A stretch of 17,221 nt of DNA from contig CAKVCZ010000021.1 in NCBI GenBank assembly GCA_934726055.1, positions 1 through 17,221 on the forward strand. The letters run 5' to 3'. The position numbers and the translations under genes are program-made. Below, in pieces: positions 1 through 7,454 of this stretch; positions within the stretch are counted from its first letter, which is position 1, and the number at the start of each line of letters is the position of its first letter. Below the pieces are notes generated by a model. That model was not told the origin of the DNA, did not search any database, and worked only from the letters and a program-made list of their open reading frames with translations. The DNA comes from an uncultured Candidatus Melainabacteria bacterium. Its GTDB lineage: Bacteria; Cyanobacteriota; Vampirovibrionia; Gastranaerophilales; Gastranaerophilaceae.

Positions 1-1
1 T

Positions 2-64
2 GAACGAAGTTCGGACTGGGTTTTTATGGAACTTTTTCTAAAAAAGTTCCCCTGCACGGAGTGC
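2..64. repeat. Cluster of three short hairpins with 3-nt loops
   Basis: Three perfect inverted repeats follow one another. GAAC-gaa-GTTC is at 2-12. GGAACTTTTT-cta-AAAAAGTTCC, a 10-bp stem, is at 28-50. GCAC-gga-GTGC is at 54-64. The stretch is richer in G and C than the surrounding spacers and no gene covers it. The long hairpin lacks a downstream T-run, so it is not a standard plus-strand terminator. It may be the end of a dispersed intergenic repeat or the tail of an upstream gene cut by the window edge. The palindromes are directly visible; the role is unknown. Confidence 0.55.
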
Positions 65-81
65 GTTTCTGACTAAGCAAA

Positions 82-159
82 AATAAAATTTTACAAATGT
101 TTTGCAAATATTTTTAATAAAAAATAGAAAAGTGTTTGCAAACCATGGAATTTGGGTAT
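82..159 (+). repeat. 78-bp promoter-containing direct repeat, copy 1
   Basis: This segment matches 17145-17221 over its full length, with one inserted base (G127) and one substitution (C143, which is G in copy 2). It contains two related TTTTGCAAAT / GTTTGCAAAC elements (101-109 and 134-143), A/T tracts and the -35 and spacer of the prepilin promoter. The bases between -35 and -10 are also conserved, which suggests a recent duplication or a regulatory site beyond the core promoter. Confidence 0.9.
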
Positions 160-164
160 ATAAT
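136..164 (+). promoter_or_regulatory. Sigma-70-type promoter of the prepilin-like gene
   Basis: The -35 is TTGCAA (136-141), the spacer is 17 nt and the -10 is a perfect TATAAT (159-164). Transcription should start near 171, just ahead of the ribosome binding site AAAGGAG (183-189) and the ATG at 199. A-rich sequence upstream could act as an UP element. The call comes from consensus match and spacing only. Confidence 0.75.
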
Positions 165-198
165 TATTACGTACAATATCAGAAAGGAGCAAATACTT

Positions 199-1104
199 AT
201 GAACAAAGGAATACAGCTAAGGGGGTAGGTAGAATACAATAATAGTAAGGATTCTAACAAGTTTGACTCTTTTCTAAAAAATACAAAGAAATTTATAGCA
301 TTTACTCTAGCAGAAACCCTAATTGTAATGGGCGTAATAGGAATTGTTGCAGCTTTGACAATACCGAATTTGAATGGTTCTACAAATGATATGGAAAAAG
401 TTGCCAAATTAAAGAAAGTATATGCAGAATTAAATGAGGCACAGGATAGAGCGGTTGCAGTATATGGACCTATGGATGGTTGGTACGGTGATATTATTAA
501 TACTACTGCGTGCCGTACCAGTAATGCTTATATAGGTTGCAAAATACGATATTTTGATAGAATAACAGAATTCATGAAAGTTATAACATCTTGTAGAGAT
601 AGTACTGATGGTAACTGTATGGCGAATGAAAATTCTAAAACATTAAGCGATTTGGATACAAACGGCTGGGGCACAAATTATCATTTTAGTTCAAATTATA
701 ATAAGCCTCAGGCTGTGCTTGCAAACTGTGCCTCATTTTTGATAGGAAGCTTAGTTGAGCCAAAATGTAATGGTGGTGATATTGTGTCAGGAGCACTACA
801 TAAATATTGTGGCGACATATTGGTTGATATTGATGGACCTAATAAGGGTAAATCTGTTTATGGCATTGATTTATTTTGATTTGTTATTTCTAAAGATGGT
901 ATTATACCAGCAGCTTCAGGTGAGTTTTTATCCAATCCGGATAATTTACATTATTGTACTTCTAACGGACTTTATTCTACCGCTTGGGTGTTAGAAAAAA
1001 ACAATATGGATTACTTAAATGTAAATTATGATAATAGTGGTACATATACTTGCAAAAATAATAATAATAATCACTTGACTTGGGAGCGTGGAAGTTGTAA
1101 GTAA
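199..1104 (+). pseudogene. Type IV prepilin-like protein gene with two in-frame stop codons
   Basis: A strong ribosome binding site precedes ATG 199, but the frame hits TAG at 226-228 (codon 10) and TGA at 877-879 (codon 227). Apart from these it stays open to TAA at 1102-1104, giving 301 codons. The frame encodes a class III (prepilin peptidase) signal: KKFIA|FTLAE with Phe +1 and Glu +5, then a hydrophobic helix (LIVMGVIGIVAALTIP). The C-terminal part after the TGA (FVISKDGIIPA, YSTAWVLEKNNMDYL, final Cys) looks like the conserved end of Gastranaerophilales pilin-like proteins. The TGA falls where I would expect Gly, as in 'F-G-F-x-I-x-K-D-G'. No ATG, GTG or TTG lies between the TAG and the signal helix. 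The first internal ATG (328) would remove the cleavage site. A nonsense-mutated pseudogene is most likely; readthrough is possible. If made, the product would be a pseudopilin of a type IV pilus or type II secretion-like machine. Confidence 0.8.
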
Positions 1105-1160
1105 CATACTTGTATTAATAAGGTAGCATTTGTAGCTAAATATATAAATTAATGGTCAAT

Positions 1161-1195
1161 AAAAGATACATAGGTTTTAACTTATGTGTCTTTTT
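1161..1195 (+). terminator. Rho-independent terminator after the prepilin-like gene
   Basis: A 12-bp stem pairs 1161-1172 with 1183-1194, including one G:T pair. The loop is about 10 nt and the downstream side ends in TTTTT. It follows the prepilin stop by about 57 nt and separates it from the AsmA gene. Confidence 0.75.
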
Positions 1196-1205
1196 GGTAT
1201 ATAAT
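1177..1205 (+). promoter_or_regulatory. Promoter of the AsmA-family gene
   Basis: The -35 is TTAACT (1177-1182, 4 of 6 consensus bases), the spacer is 17 nt and the -10 is TATAAT (1200-1205). The -35 lies inside the loop of the preceding terminator, so terminator and promoter are interleaved. The predicted start is near 1212, giving a leader of about 25-30 nt. Confidence 0.6.
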
Positions 1206-1236
1206 ATGAGAGTCAAAGTTTAAATTTTTAAGGGAT

Positions 1237-4200
1237 ATGAATATGATTAAAAAGATAGGAATAGTTTTAGCAAGTATTTTTGCAGGTTTTTTATTAATTT
1301 TATATATTGGTTTTTTATTTGTTTTACCAAATGTTGTTGATTTGAATCAATATAAACCGATGGTTCAATCTTTAGTAAAAGAACAAATACCGTTAAATGT
1401 TGATTTTAAAAATGCAAAAATAACTACAACTCCAATGTTATCAATTGGTGTAAAAGCTGATGATATTTCTGTTAAATTTGAGGATGGAACATATTTATTT
1501 AAGGCTGATAATGCAAAATTTAGAGTTGCGTTACCAAGTATTCTTGCTTTGACTGTGAAAGTTTCTACTGCAGAAGTAAATAATCCTGATTTGAATTTTA
1601 CAATTGTTGACGGAAAGCAGTTTAAAATATTAACTTTGGTTGAAAAAATATTACAGGCTCAAGAAGATAATTTTGAAGATAAGCAAAATGTTGAAAATGA
1701 ACTTCCGTTTGATACTTCTATAATCAGAATAAAAGTTCCAAATGTTAGAATTAATAATTACAACGTAAAAATTACCGATGAAAAAACAGGACATTTATTG
1801 AAATTACATGGTGAAAAGTTAAATGCAGGATATTTTAACGGTAAAGTTGTAAAATTAAAAACAGTAGCAGAGCTTTACAGTGATGAAAATAAAAATGTCA
1901 ATGCTGATATTGATATAAATACATTTCTACCAAAATTTGAAGGCTTAGATGAAGAAGATGATAAGCCTCAAAGAATAGAATTACCGTTTATTAATCCTGT
2001 TTTAGCTTATAGGCAGTATGATTTGAAATCAAATGTTGCTGCAAAATTAAAAGTTAGGGAAAATGATGGACTTATAAAGTTAAAAGGTTTTGTAAATATT
2101 GATGATACAACATTGAAATTATCAAATTACAAATTACCGGCATGTTATTTCCATGGTATTTTTAACGGTTCAAACGCTCAAATTGATACAAATTTTCAAG
2201 TTGCAAAAAATGAAAGTTTTAGCTTGAAAGGTTTTGTTGATTATGGGAAAAATCCAAAAATAGATATGGCTTTGAGTTCAACAAAAATTTATTTCCAAGA
2301 TTTGATAACGATTGCAAAAGCTTATTTAGACTCTTTACATATTAAAAATGATTTGCATTTGATAAAGGGACTTGGCTATATAGAGGCAAATGCAAATATA
2401 AAATCAGATTTAAAAACAATGCAATCTGATGGGAATATTGTTGTTAGAAATGGTGGAATTATAAATAAACTCTTAAATTTAGGCATTACAAAGATTAATG
2501 CAAATTTGTTATTTGCAGATAACAAATTAAATATAAAAGATACCTATGCATATATAAATAATGCACCATTAAAAATAGAGGGTAAAATTGATGAAAATTC
2601 CGTATCTGATATACATATTAATGCGGTTAAAATTCCGATTGTAGGATTGTTTAAAGCATTTGCTCCAAATGATATTAAGTCTTCAATGAGTGTTGATAAC
2701 GGTTTTTTAACTATAAAAGGCGATGTTACAGGTCAGTTAAAAAGTATAATTTGTAATGCAAAAATTGATTTAGCAAACTTTTTACTAAGAGATAAAACGA
2801 ATTCTCTAAGAGTTACGAATAATAATTTGAATATTGTGGTAAATATAGATAGTATAACAAAAGTAAATAAAGTAGATATAAATAATAAAGACTTAAATAT
2901 TTTGTTTCCAAAAGTTAATTCAACAATAAAAGATAAATCATTAGCGCTTAACATAATTGGTACTCAGCTTACATTAAAGCCTACGGATGTGTTGATTAAT
3001 AACAACTCAAAAATAACTTTTGACGGATTAATTGATACAGATAGAGAAAATCCTGTATTTAAAATAAAAGGGTTAGGAAAATTAAATTCTCTGGATTTGA
3101 AAAAGTTTGCAGGAACACAAGCTTCGCCATTCATTGATGCAAAAGGACAAATTCCTCTTGAATTGAATGTTGATGGTAATATGAAACGTCAAAATTTAGT
3201 ACTAAGATTGTTGGCTTCTCCTCAAAATTATATTACGCCAGTAAAATTGGAACAGACTTTCAATAAAAATTCATTATTACAGGCAAAAGTGGATTTTAAA
3301 GGGAATAGATTAAAAATAAAAGAAACAGGATTGTTTGTAAGAACAACTTCTACGGATGAAGAAGGTAATGTAGTTGAAAATCTGGACGAGATAGCAGGAG
3401 TTAGCGGAACTATAACAAATCTAAATTCCGTACCGTTTATTAATATAATAAAAGTAGATCTTCCAAAAGGATTAACCGGTTCAATACAAGGATTTAGAAA
3501 TTCCAATTTCAATGCAACAGGAAAGTTATTTGTATATGGAAATTCCGCAGAACCAAGAATAAGAGGTAAAATAACGGTAGATAAATTCTTTATAAGAGAT
3601 TTGATGACAACAATGGAGGCTCTAACATTAGATTTCAAAGCTCATTTGTTAAGTGTTGGTGTAAAAAATTTAATGGTAAACGGATCTGACATAAATTCAT
3701 CTTTAGATGTTTCTCTATTACCTTCAAATATTACTCATATTACTAATTTACGTGTAAATTCAAATAAAATTGATGTGGATAAATTATTGCTGGTTGCAAC
3801 AACTGCATCAAGAATGGTTCCTGCCGGAAAATCAGGTTCATCGGCTGCACCTGCTCCAATTCCTGTCTCTGTAAGGAATAGTTCTATAAATTTAAGAAAT
3901 ATAAAATCAGGCAATATTCAAATTTATGACACAAATGCAAGAATTGCTTTGCATAGAAGTATTTTTTATATAAATAATTTAAGAACCAGAGCTTTTAAAG
4001 GAAATGTCTATGGCAGAATTTCCATGAATTTGTTAAATAATATTTTAAGGGTTCATGTAAACGGTAATAATTTAGATACAAATAAATTATTGATAGATAC
4101 TGCGAATATGAAAGATATGTTAAGTGGTAAGTTGGCATTTAATACAGACATATCAATAAATGCCGCAGAAACTAATTTCAATCAGCAGATGAAGTCATTA

Positions 4201-5001
4201 AAAGGAACTGTAAATTTTAACATAAAAGATGGTCAATTTGGACCATTTGGAAAATTAGAGAATTTAATTTTGGCTGAAAATATTAGAGAATCTCAATTCT
4301 TCCAAACGGCAATTGGCGGTATTCTAAGTGATTTAACATCAATTGATACAACTCATTTTAAAGAATTGAAGGGTACTTTATCATTTAAAAATGGTATTGC
4401 AACGATAAAACCTATAACTTCTGACGGTAAGGTATTGAATTTGTACTTAGCTGGAGATTTTAACTTATTAGAAAATACTGTTGATATGAAAGTTCGAGCA
4501 AGAATGTTATCTATGCTTTCAAACGTGTTAGGTCCAATTGCAAGTGTAAATCCTGTAAATTTGGTAAAAGTTACACCGGGCTTAAATGTAGCTTCTGCGA
4601 AACTATTTACTATTTTTACTGAATCTATTACTCCTGATGAATTGAATAAAATTCCTGCATTTAGCAGTAAGGTTGATAACATTAATTCTACTAACTTCCA
4701 AATTGTTGTAAGAGGTGATGTAAATAAACCTTTGAAGTTAGTAAAATCATTCAAATGGTTAGCTTTGCAAAATCAAATTGATAGTGCAAGTATATTTGTT
4801 TCAACGTTACCAGAGCCTGATTCGATGAATGCAACAGTTGAAGAACTTGAGGCAAAAAGAATTAAAGAAGAAAAATTAGGTTCAAAGATAAAAAATGTGT
4901 TCTTTAAGAAAGAGCAAAAAGAAGAAGCAAAACAAAAACAAGAAACTCAAGAATTAATGTTAAAGATGCAAGAATCCTCAAAATCGGATGGAAGTATATA
5001 A
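1237..5001 (+). CDS. AsmA-family envelope protein (very large)
   Basis: This is a 1254-codon protein with one N-terminal membrane segment (about residues 7-30) and a long beta-rich region of short alternating strands (patterns such as 'LKGFVNIDDTTLKLSNYKL'). The C-terminal part, roughly 960-1140, resembles AsmA: LSGKLAFNTDISI, then SLKGTVNFNIKDGQFG and KGTLSFKNGIATIKP. AsmA/TamB-like proteins are inner-membrane-anchored periplasmic proteins implicated in lipid traffic to the outer membrane and its assembly. That fits a diderm envelope. The last 60 residues form a charged Lys/Glu/Gln-rich probable helix. Two starts are possible. ATG 1243 lies about 7 nt after AAGGGA (1230-1235) and is better placed than ATG 1237. 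The gene is monocistronic, between its own promoter and terminator. Family assignment is confident; the substrate is unknown. Confidence 0.85.
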   Translation: MNMIKKIGIVLASIFAGFLLILYIGFLFVLPNVVDLNQYKPMVQSLVKEQIPLNVDFKNAKITTTPMLSIGVKADDISVKFEDGTYLFKADNAKFRVALPSILALTVKVSTAEVNNPDLNFTIVDGKQFKILTLVEKILQAQEDNFEDKQNVENELPFDTSIIRIKVPNVRINNYNVKITDEKTGHLLKLHGEKLNAGYFNGKVVKLKTVAELYSDENKNVNADIDINTFLPKFEGLDEEDDKPQRIELPFINPVLAYRQYDLKSNVAAKLKVRENDGLIKLKGFVNIDDTTLKLSNYKLPACYFHGIFNGSNAQIDTNFQVAKNESFSLKGFVDYGKNPKIDMALSSTKIYFQDLITIAKAYLDSLHIKNDLHLIKGLGYIEANANIKSDLKTMQSDGNIVVRNGGIINKLLNLGITKINANLLFADNKLNIKDTYAYINNAPLKIEGKIDENSVSDIHINAVKIPIVGLFKAFAPNDIKSSMSVDNGFLTIKGDVTGQLKSIICNAKIDLANFLLRDKTNSLRVTNNNLNIVVNIDSITKVNKVDINNKDLNILFPKVNSTIKDKSLALNIIGTQLTLKPTDVLINNNSKITFDGLIDTDRENPVFKIKGLGKLNSLDLKKFAGTQASPFIDAKGQIPLELNVDGNMKRQNLVLRLLASPQNYITPVKLEQTFNKNSLLQAKVDFKGNRLKIKETGLFVRTTSTDEEGNVVENLDEIAGVSGTITNLNSVPFINIIKVDLPKGLTGSIQGFRNSNFNATGKLFVYGNSAEPRIRGKITVDKFFIRDLMTTMEALTLDFKAHLLSVGVKNLMVNGSDINSSLDVSLLPSNITHITNLRVNSNKIDVDKLLLVATTASRMVPAGKSGSSAAPAPIPVSVRNSSINLRNIKSGNIQIYDTNARIALHRSIFYINNLRTRAFKGNVYGRISMNLLNNILRVHVNGNNLDTNKLLIDTANMKDMLSGKLAFNTDISINAAETNFNQQMKSLKGTVNFNIKDGQFGPFGKLENLILAENIRESQFFQTAIGGILSDLTSIDTTHFKELKGTLSFKNGIATIKPITSDGKVLNLYLAGDFNLLENTVDMKVRARMLSMLSNVLGPIASVNPVNLVKVTPGLNVASAKLFTIFTESITPDELNKIPAFSSKVDNINSTNFQIVVRGDVNKPLKLVKSFKWLALQNQIDSASIFVSTLPEPDSMNATVEELEAKRIKEEKLGSKIKNVFFKKEQKEEAKQKQETQELMLKMQESSKSDGSI

Positions 5002-5020
5002 GTTATTTATATAATAACGG

Positions 5021-5051
5021 GGCGGCGGCTTTTTATAAAGCCGCCGCCTTT
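5021..5051 (+). terminator. Strong GC-rich terminator after the AsmA gene
   Basis: A perfect 12-bp stem GGCGGCGGCTTT (5021-5032) pairs with 5037-5048 around a 4-nt TTAT loop. It is followed by TTTGTGTT. It sits 20 nt after the AsmA stop and also lies just past the end of the convergent TSCPD gene, so it may insulate both. Its GC content stands out sharply from the surrounding sequence. Confidence 0.85.
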
Positions 5052-5070
5052 GTGTTATGTAAATTTAAAA

Positions 5071-5349
5071 CTATGCATTTTGAAGTTTATTTTCTTTGTA
5101 TTGAATTAAACAAGTTGCAAGTTGATCAGGACAGCTGGTTGGTTTTCCGTTGCAACTGATTCCTTGCAATTTTTCTATTACATCATCAATCTTCATTCCT
5201 TTGATAAGTTTTTTTATTCCTTGAAGATTTCCGTTGCAGCCACCAAAAAATTCAGATTCTTGAATTACATTATTTTCATCAATAGCAACTCTCATAAGTT
5301 GGCAACATGTTCCAACAGTTTGATACTCAATCACTTTTAAATTTGACAT
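5071..5349 (-). CDS. TSCPD-domain protein (TIGR03905-type)
   Basis: This 92-residue protein carries the TSCPD motif at residues 71-75. Other cysteines are at 15-16, 38, 66 and 80, in the arrangement TCCQ...GGCNGN...SCNGKPTSCPDQ, consistent with metal binding. The TSCPD domain is known as a C-terminal part of B12-dependent (class II) ribonucleotide reductases and as small stand-alone proteins of about 80-90 residues. This is the stand-alone form, whose function is not established. The ribosome binding site AAAGGAG lies about 8 nt before the ATG. A TTGACA box reads leftwards at 5431-5426, but its -10 partner 17 nt on is weak (TAAAAA). The gene converges on the AsmA gene. Confidence 0.85.
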   Translation of the reverse strand: MSNLKVIEYQTVGTCCQLMRVAIDENNVIQESEFFGGCNGNLQGIKKLIKGMKIDDVIEKLQGISCNGKPTSCPDQLATCLIQYKENKLQNA

Positions 5350-5445
5350 AAATTACTCCTTTTTAAATAACATTGTATTATAAATTTGTTTTAATATTTA
5401 ACTTTTTAAAATTATATAGAAAATTTGTCAATTTTAAATAGTTAT

Positions 5446-6579
5446 TTATTTTTGAATTCTTTTTGCTATTTCGCCGCTTAAAGAGGCAAAGTTTATGTTA
5501 CTTTGAATATTTCCGCTGCGTTGTTCCGCAATAAACAAAATAACATTATTCAAAAGGTCGGTAAATGTTTTTGGCGAAATTCTGCCTGTTTCATAATCGT
5601 CCATAACCTCAAGTAAGTATGGGAAAGTTTCATACATATTATTATTTTTTATTGTGTCGATTGCTTGTTTAATAAATTTGTCTTCAAAATTAGCTGTGGA
5701 TATTTTTATATAATATCCGGCGGATACTTTCATTGCCTGAAATAGAGCTGCTGCATTCAATCCTGAACGTATCATTTTGAGATAATAATTTTTAAAACTT
5801 GTGTATAATTCATTTAATCTTGGCATAATTCCGTTTTTTTGTATAGCCAAATAATCACAGATAAAGTACCTCATTTTTAATACCATATCAGCTTCTTTAA
5901 ACATCTGTATAATTTCATACCACATGTTTAAAACTTCTTCAGAATCAACAGTTTCCTGAAGAAAGTTATTTATTAAAAGTAATTGACCTCTTGCATTTTG
6001 GTTGTTGCAATTCAAACTTTGATAAATTTCTCTGTTATGAAATTTGCATTTGTCATAAATGCAAGCAAGCGTAGAAACTCTTTTTATTGAATTAAAAAGT
6101 TTTAATGCCGAAATGTTATTCATTTTTATTTTTGCCCAAAAGGCATGTAGTGCAACAAACATTGGATGTTGCTTTTCGCCGTAAGACATTTCTTGATGGG
6201 TAATTAATTTTTCGTATATGGTTTGTTCATATCCGGAAAGTTGAATCTTTGTAGATTCTCCGTTAAATAAATATTTCTGTTTTATTAGTTCAATTGCAAT
6301 TGCGTTTTTTTCACTTGTAAATTTGAAGCATTCGCATATTGCGTACAACAGCAAACTTAATGTAATAAGCCTTTTCATGCCATCTACAACCAAATATTTG
6401 CCATTACCTTTTTTTTGAAAAAACATCACTCCGTTGAAGATAGATGATTTAAAATTTATACATTCAATGATTGTTTCCAATAAATCAGCAGGTACTTCAT
6501 AACCACCAAAATATTCGGTTGAATAAAGTGCCTGCGAATTATTTAAAAGTTCTAATAGATTTAATTTATTAAGTTCCAT
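5446..6579 (-). CDS. DUF262-like protein lacking a nuclease domain
   Basis: This 377-residue protein has the layout of the DUF262 (ParB/sulfiredoxin-like) fold of GmrS, BrxU and SspE. It has a YEVP strand (27-30), then KYLVVDGMKRLITLSLLL (61-78), which corresponds to the nucleotide-binding 'DGQQRLTTLSLLL' motif. An 'F-x-x-L-N ... G-x-L-L-L-I-N-N' segment (about 186-205) matches the family's 'FxxLNxxGxxLxxxDLIKN', and a helical region follows. Two deviations stand out. DGQQR has become DGMKR, and the usual 'QRxYxW' after the first strand is absent. There is no C-terminal DUF1524/HNH nuclease. Known relatives act in defence against modified phage DNA; whether this one does is not shown. It starts 4 nt after the stop of the upstream gene with only a weak AGG, which suggests translational coupling to the winged-helix gene. 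Confidence 0.7.
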   Translation of the reverse strand: MELNKLNLLELLNNSQALYSTEYFGGYEVPADLLETIIECINFKSSIFNGVMFFQKKGNGKYLVVDGMKRLITLSLLLYAICECFKFTSEKNAIAIELIKQKYLFNGESTKIQLSGYEQTIYEKLITHQEMSYGEKQHPMFVALHAFWAKIKMNNISALKLFNSIKRVSTLACIYDKCKFHNREIYQSLNCNNQNARGQLLLINNFLQETVDSEEVLNMWYEIIQMFKEADMVLKMRYFICDYLAIQKNGIMPRLNELYTSFKNYYLKMIRSGLNAAALFQAMKVSAGYYIKISTANFEDKFIKQAIDTIKNNNMYETFPYLLEVMDDYETGRISPKTFTDLLNNVILFIAEQRSGNIQSNINFASLSGEIAKRIQK

Positions 6580-6583
6580 ATAC

Positions 6584-7240
6584 CTAAACAGTTAGCATAA
6601 AACCACCGGCTTCAGCATTTTTCAACTTTTCGCCCTCAATTTTAGCTCTTAGATTTTTAATATACTTATACACGTAATCTCTTGGTAAATTCAATAATTC
6701 TGCTAAATCTTTCGCATAAACGATTTGATTTTTATTTTTTAAGAAATAATCGAAAACTAATTGTTCTCTATCAGTTAATGCTTTTTTGAAAATAATTTGA
6801 GAATCATCCAAAATTGAAGTTTTAGTTTTTGCTATATTTTCAATGATTGGTTTTTGAATTTCTTTTTTTGTATCTTTTTTTATTCCTTTAGCTTCTTGCT
6901 TAACAGTTTTTGGAGTTTCTTTTTTAGTTTCAGTCTTTTTAGACGGTTTTATTACTGTTTTTGGTGCTTCAATGATACTTGAAACATCTTTTGGTGAAGT
7001 CAATTGACGTTCTTTTGTAATTGCTCTTTCGGCAATAGTTGTAATTTTTTCAGTTCTTGTCATTGACATATCTGAAGAAGAAGTATAAGATTTACCTCTT
7101 AAAACAATATCAACAAGGTCATTTGTTTTCTTTGCTTCTTCAATTTGTTTCCCTAATCTTGCTGCAAATTCTTCCAAAGTTATTTTTTCCAGCGAACTTC
7201 TCCATTGTTTAATTTCTTCTTTGGTCAAATATTCTGCCAT
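6584..7240 (-). CDS. Winged-helix DNA-binding protein with Lys-rich linker
   Basis: This 218-residue protein has three parts. An N-terminal helical part spans about 1-50. A low-complexity Lys/Thr/Pro/Glu linker spans about 90-140. A C-terminal winged helix-turn-helix spans about 155-218 (LTDREQLVFDYFLKN ... AKDLAELL ... YIKNLRAKI ... GGFMLTV). The last part resembles the OmpR/PhoB DNA-binding domain, but no receiver domain precedes it. It is the first gene of a two-gene operon with the DUF262-like protein, so it could be its regulator or DNA-targeting partner. The start is supported by AAGGAGA 7 nt before the ATG. I do not recognise a named family for the full protein. Confidence 0.7.
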   Translation of the reverse strand: MAEYLTKEEIKQWRSSLEKITLEEFAARLGKQIEEAKKTNDLVDIVLRGKSYTSSSDMSMTRTEKITTIAERAITKERQLTSPKDVSSIIEAPKTVIKPSKKTETKKETPKTVKQEAKGIKKDTKKEIQKPIIENIAKTKTSILDDSQIIFKKALTDREQLVFDYFLKNKNQIVYAKDLAELLNLPRDYVYKYIKNLRAKIEGEKLKNAEAGGFMLTV

Positions 7241-7357
7241 TATATCTCCTTGTGTACTTTATAATATTTATGTAAAATCTTTTCCTATTTTAAATCTATC
7301 ACAAACAATTTTTAGAAAGTTGAAATATTTCATAACGTAAATTTTTATTATCATTAA

Positions 7358-7377
7358 TTTACAAATGCTTGCAAATA
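7358..7377 (+). promoter_or_regulatory. Possible binding site shared with the prepilin promoter repeat
   Basis: TTTACAAATGCTTGCAAATA at this position closely matches TTTACAAATG-TTTTGCAAATA at 91-110 and 17154-17173, with one base less between the two halves. It lies in the 214-nt divergent spacer between the winged-helix gene and the sensor kinase, upstream of the kinase promoter. A common regulator is possible, but in such AT-rich DNA chance resemblance cannot be excluded. Confidence 0.35.
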
Positions 7378-7404
7378 ACTGTGCCTGTATTTATTATTGC
7401 ATTT

Positions 7405-7448
7405 TTGAAACTTAACATTTTTACTTTTATTATATACATGTATATAAT
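7405..7448 (+). promoter_or_regulatory. Two overlapping promoters of the sensor kinase gene
   Basis: The first is TTGAAA (7405-7410), a 17-nt spacer and TATTAT (7428-7433), each box matching 5 of 6 consensus bases. The second is TTTACT (7420-7425), a 17-nt spacer and TATAAT (7443-7448). The first predicts a start near 7440. The second predicts one at about 7455, which is the A of the start codon. Neither leaves room for a normal ribosome binding site, and none is visible. Confidence 0.6.
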
Positions 7449-7454
7449 ATATGT

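Noticed and set aside
877..879. TGA decoded as glycine (as in Gracilibacteria/SR1), suggested by TGA at a probable Gly position
   Set aside because: The long intact genes in the window contain no in-frame TGA, and TGA serves as the stop at 15164-15166. A general code change is not supported. A nonsense mutation explains the site better, especially with the second stop (TAG) upstream.
328..879. A 183-residue intact gene starting at ATG 328
   Set aside because: This start lies inside the hydrophobic signal helix, has no ribosome binding site and removes the prepilin cleavage site. It is part of the interrupted gene.
3228..3638. Minus-strand reading frames inside the AsmA gene (2733-2954, 3228-3638, 4353-4754)
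   Set aside because: They are antisense to a clearly coding gene and lack ribosome binding sites and recognisable domains.
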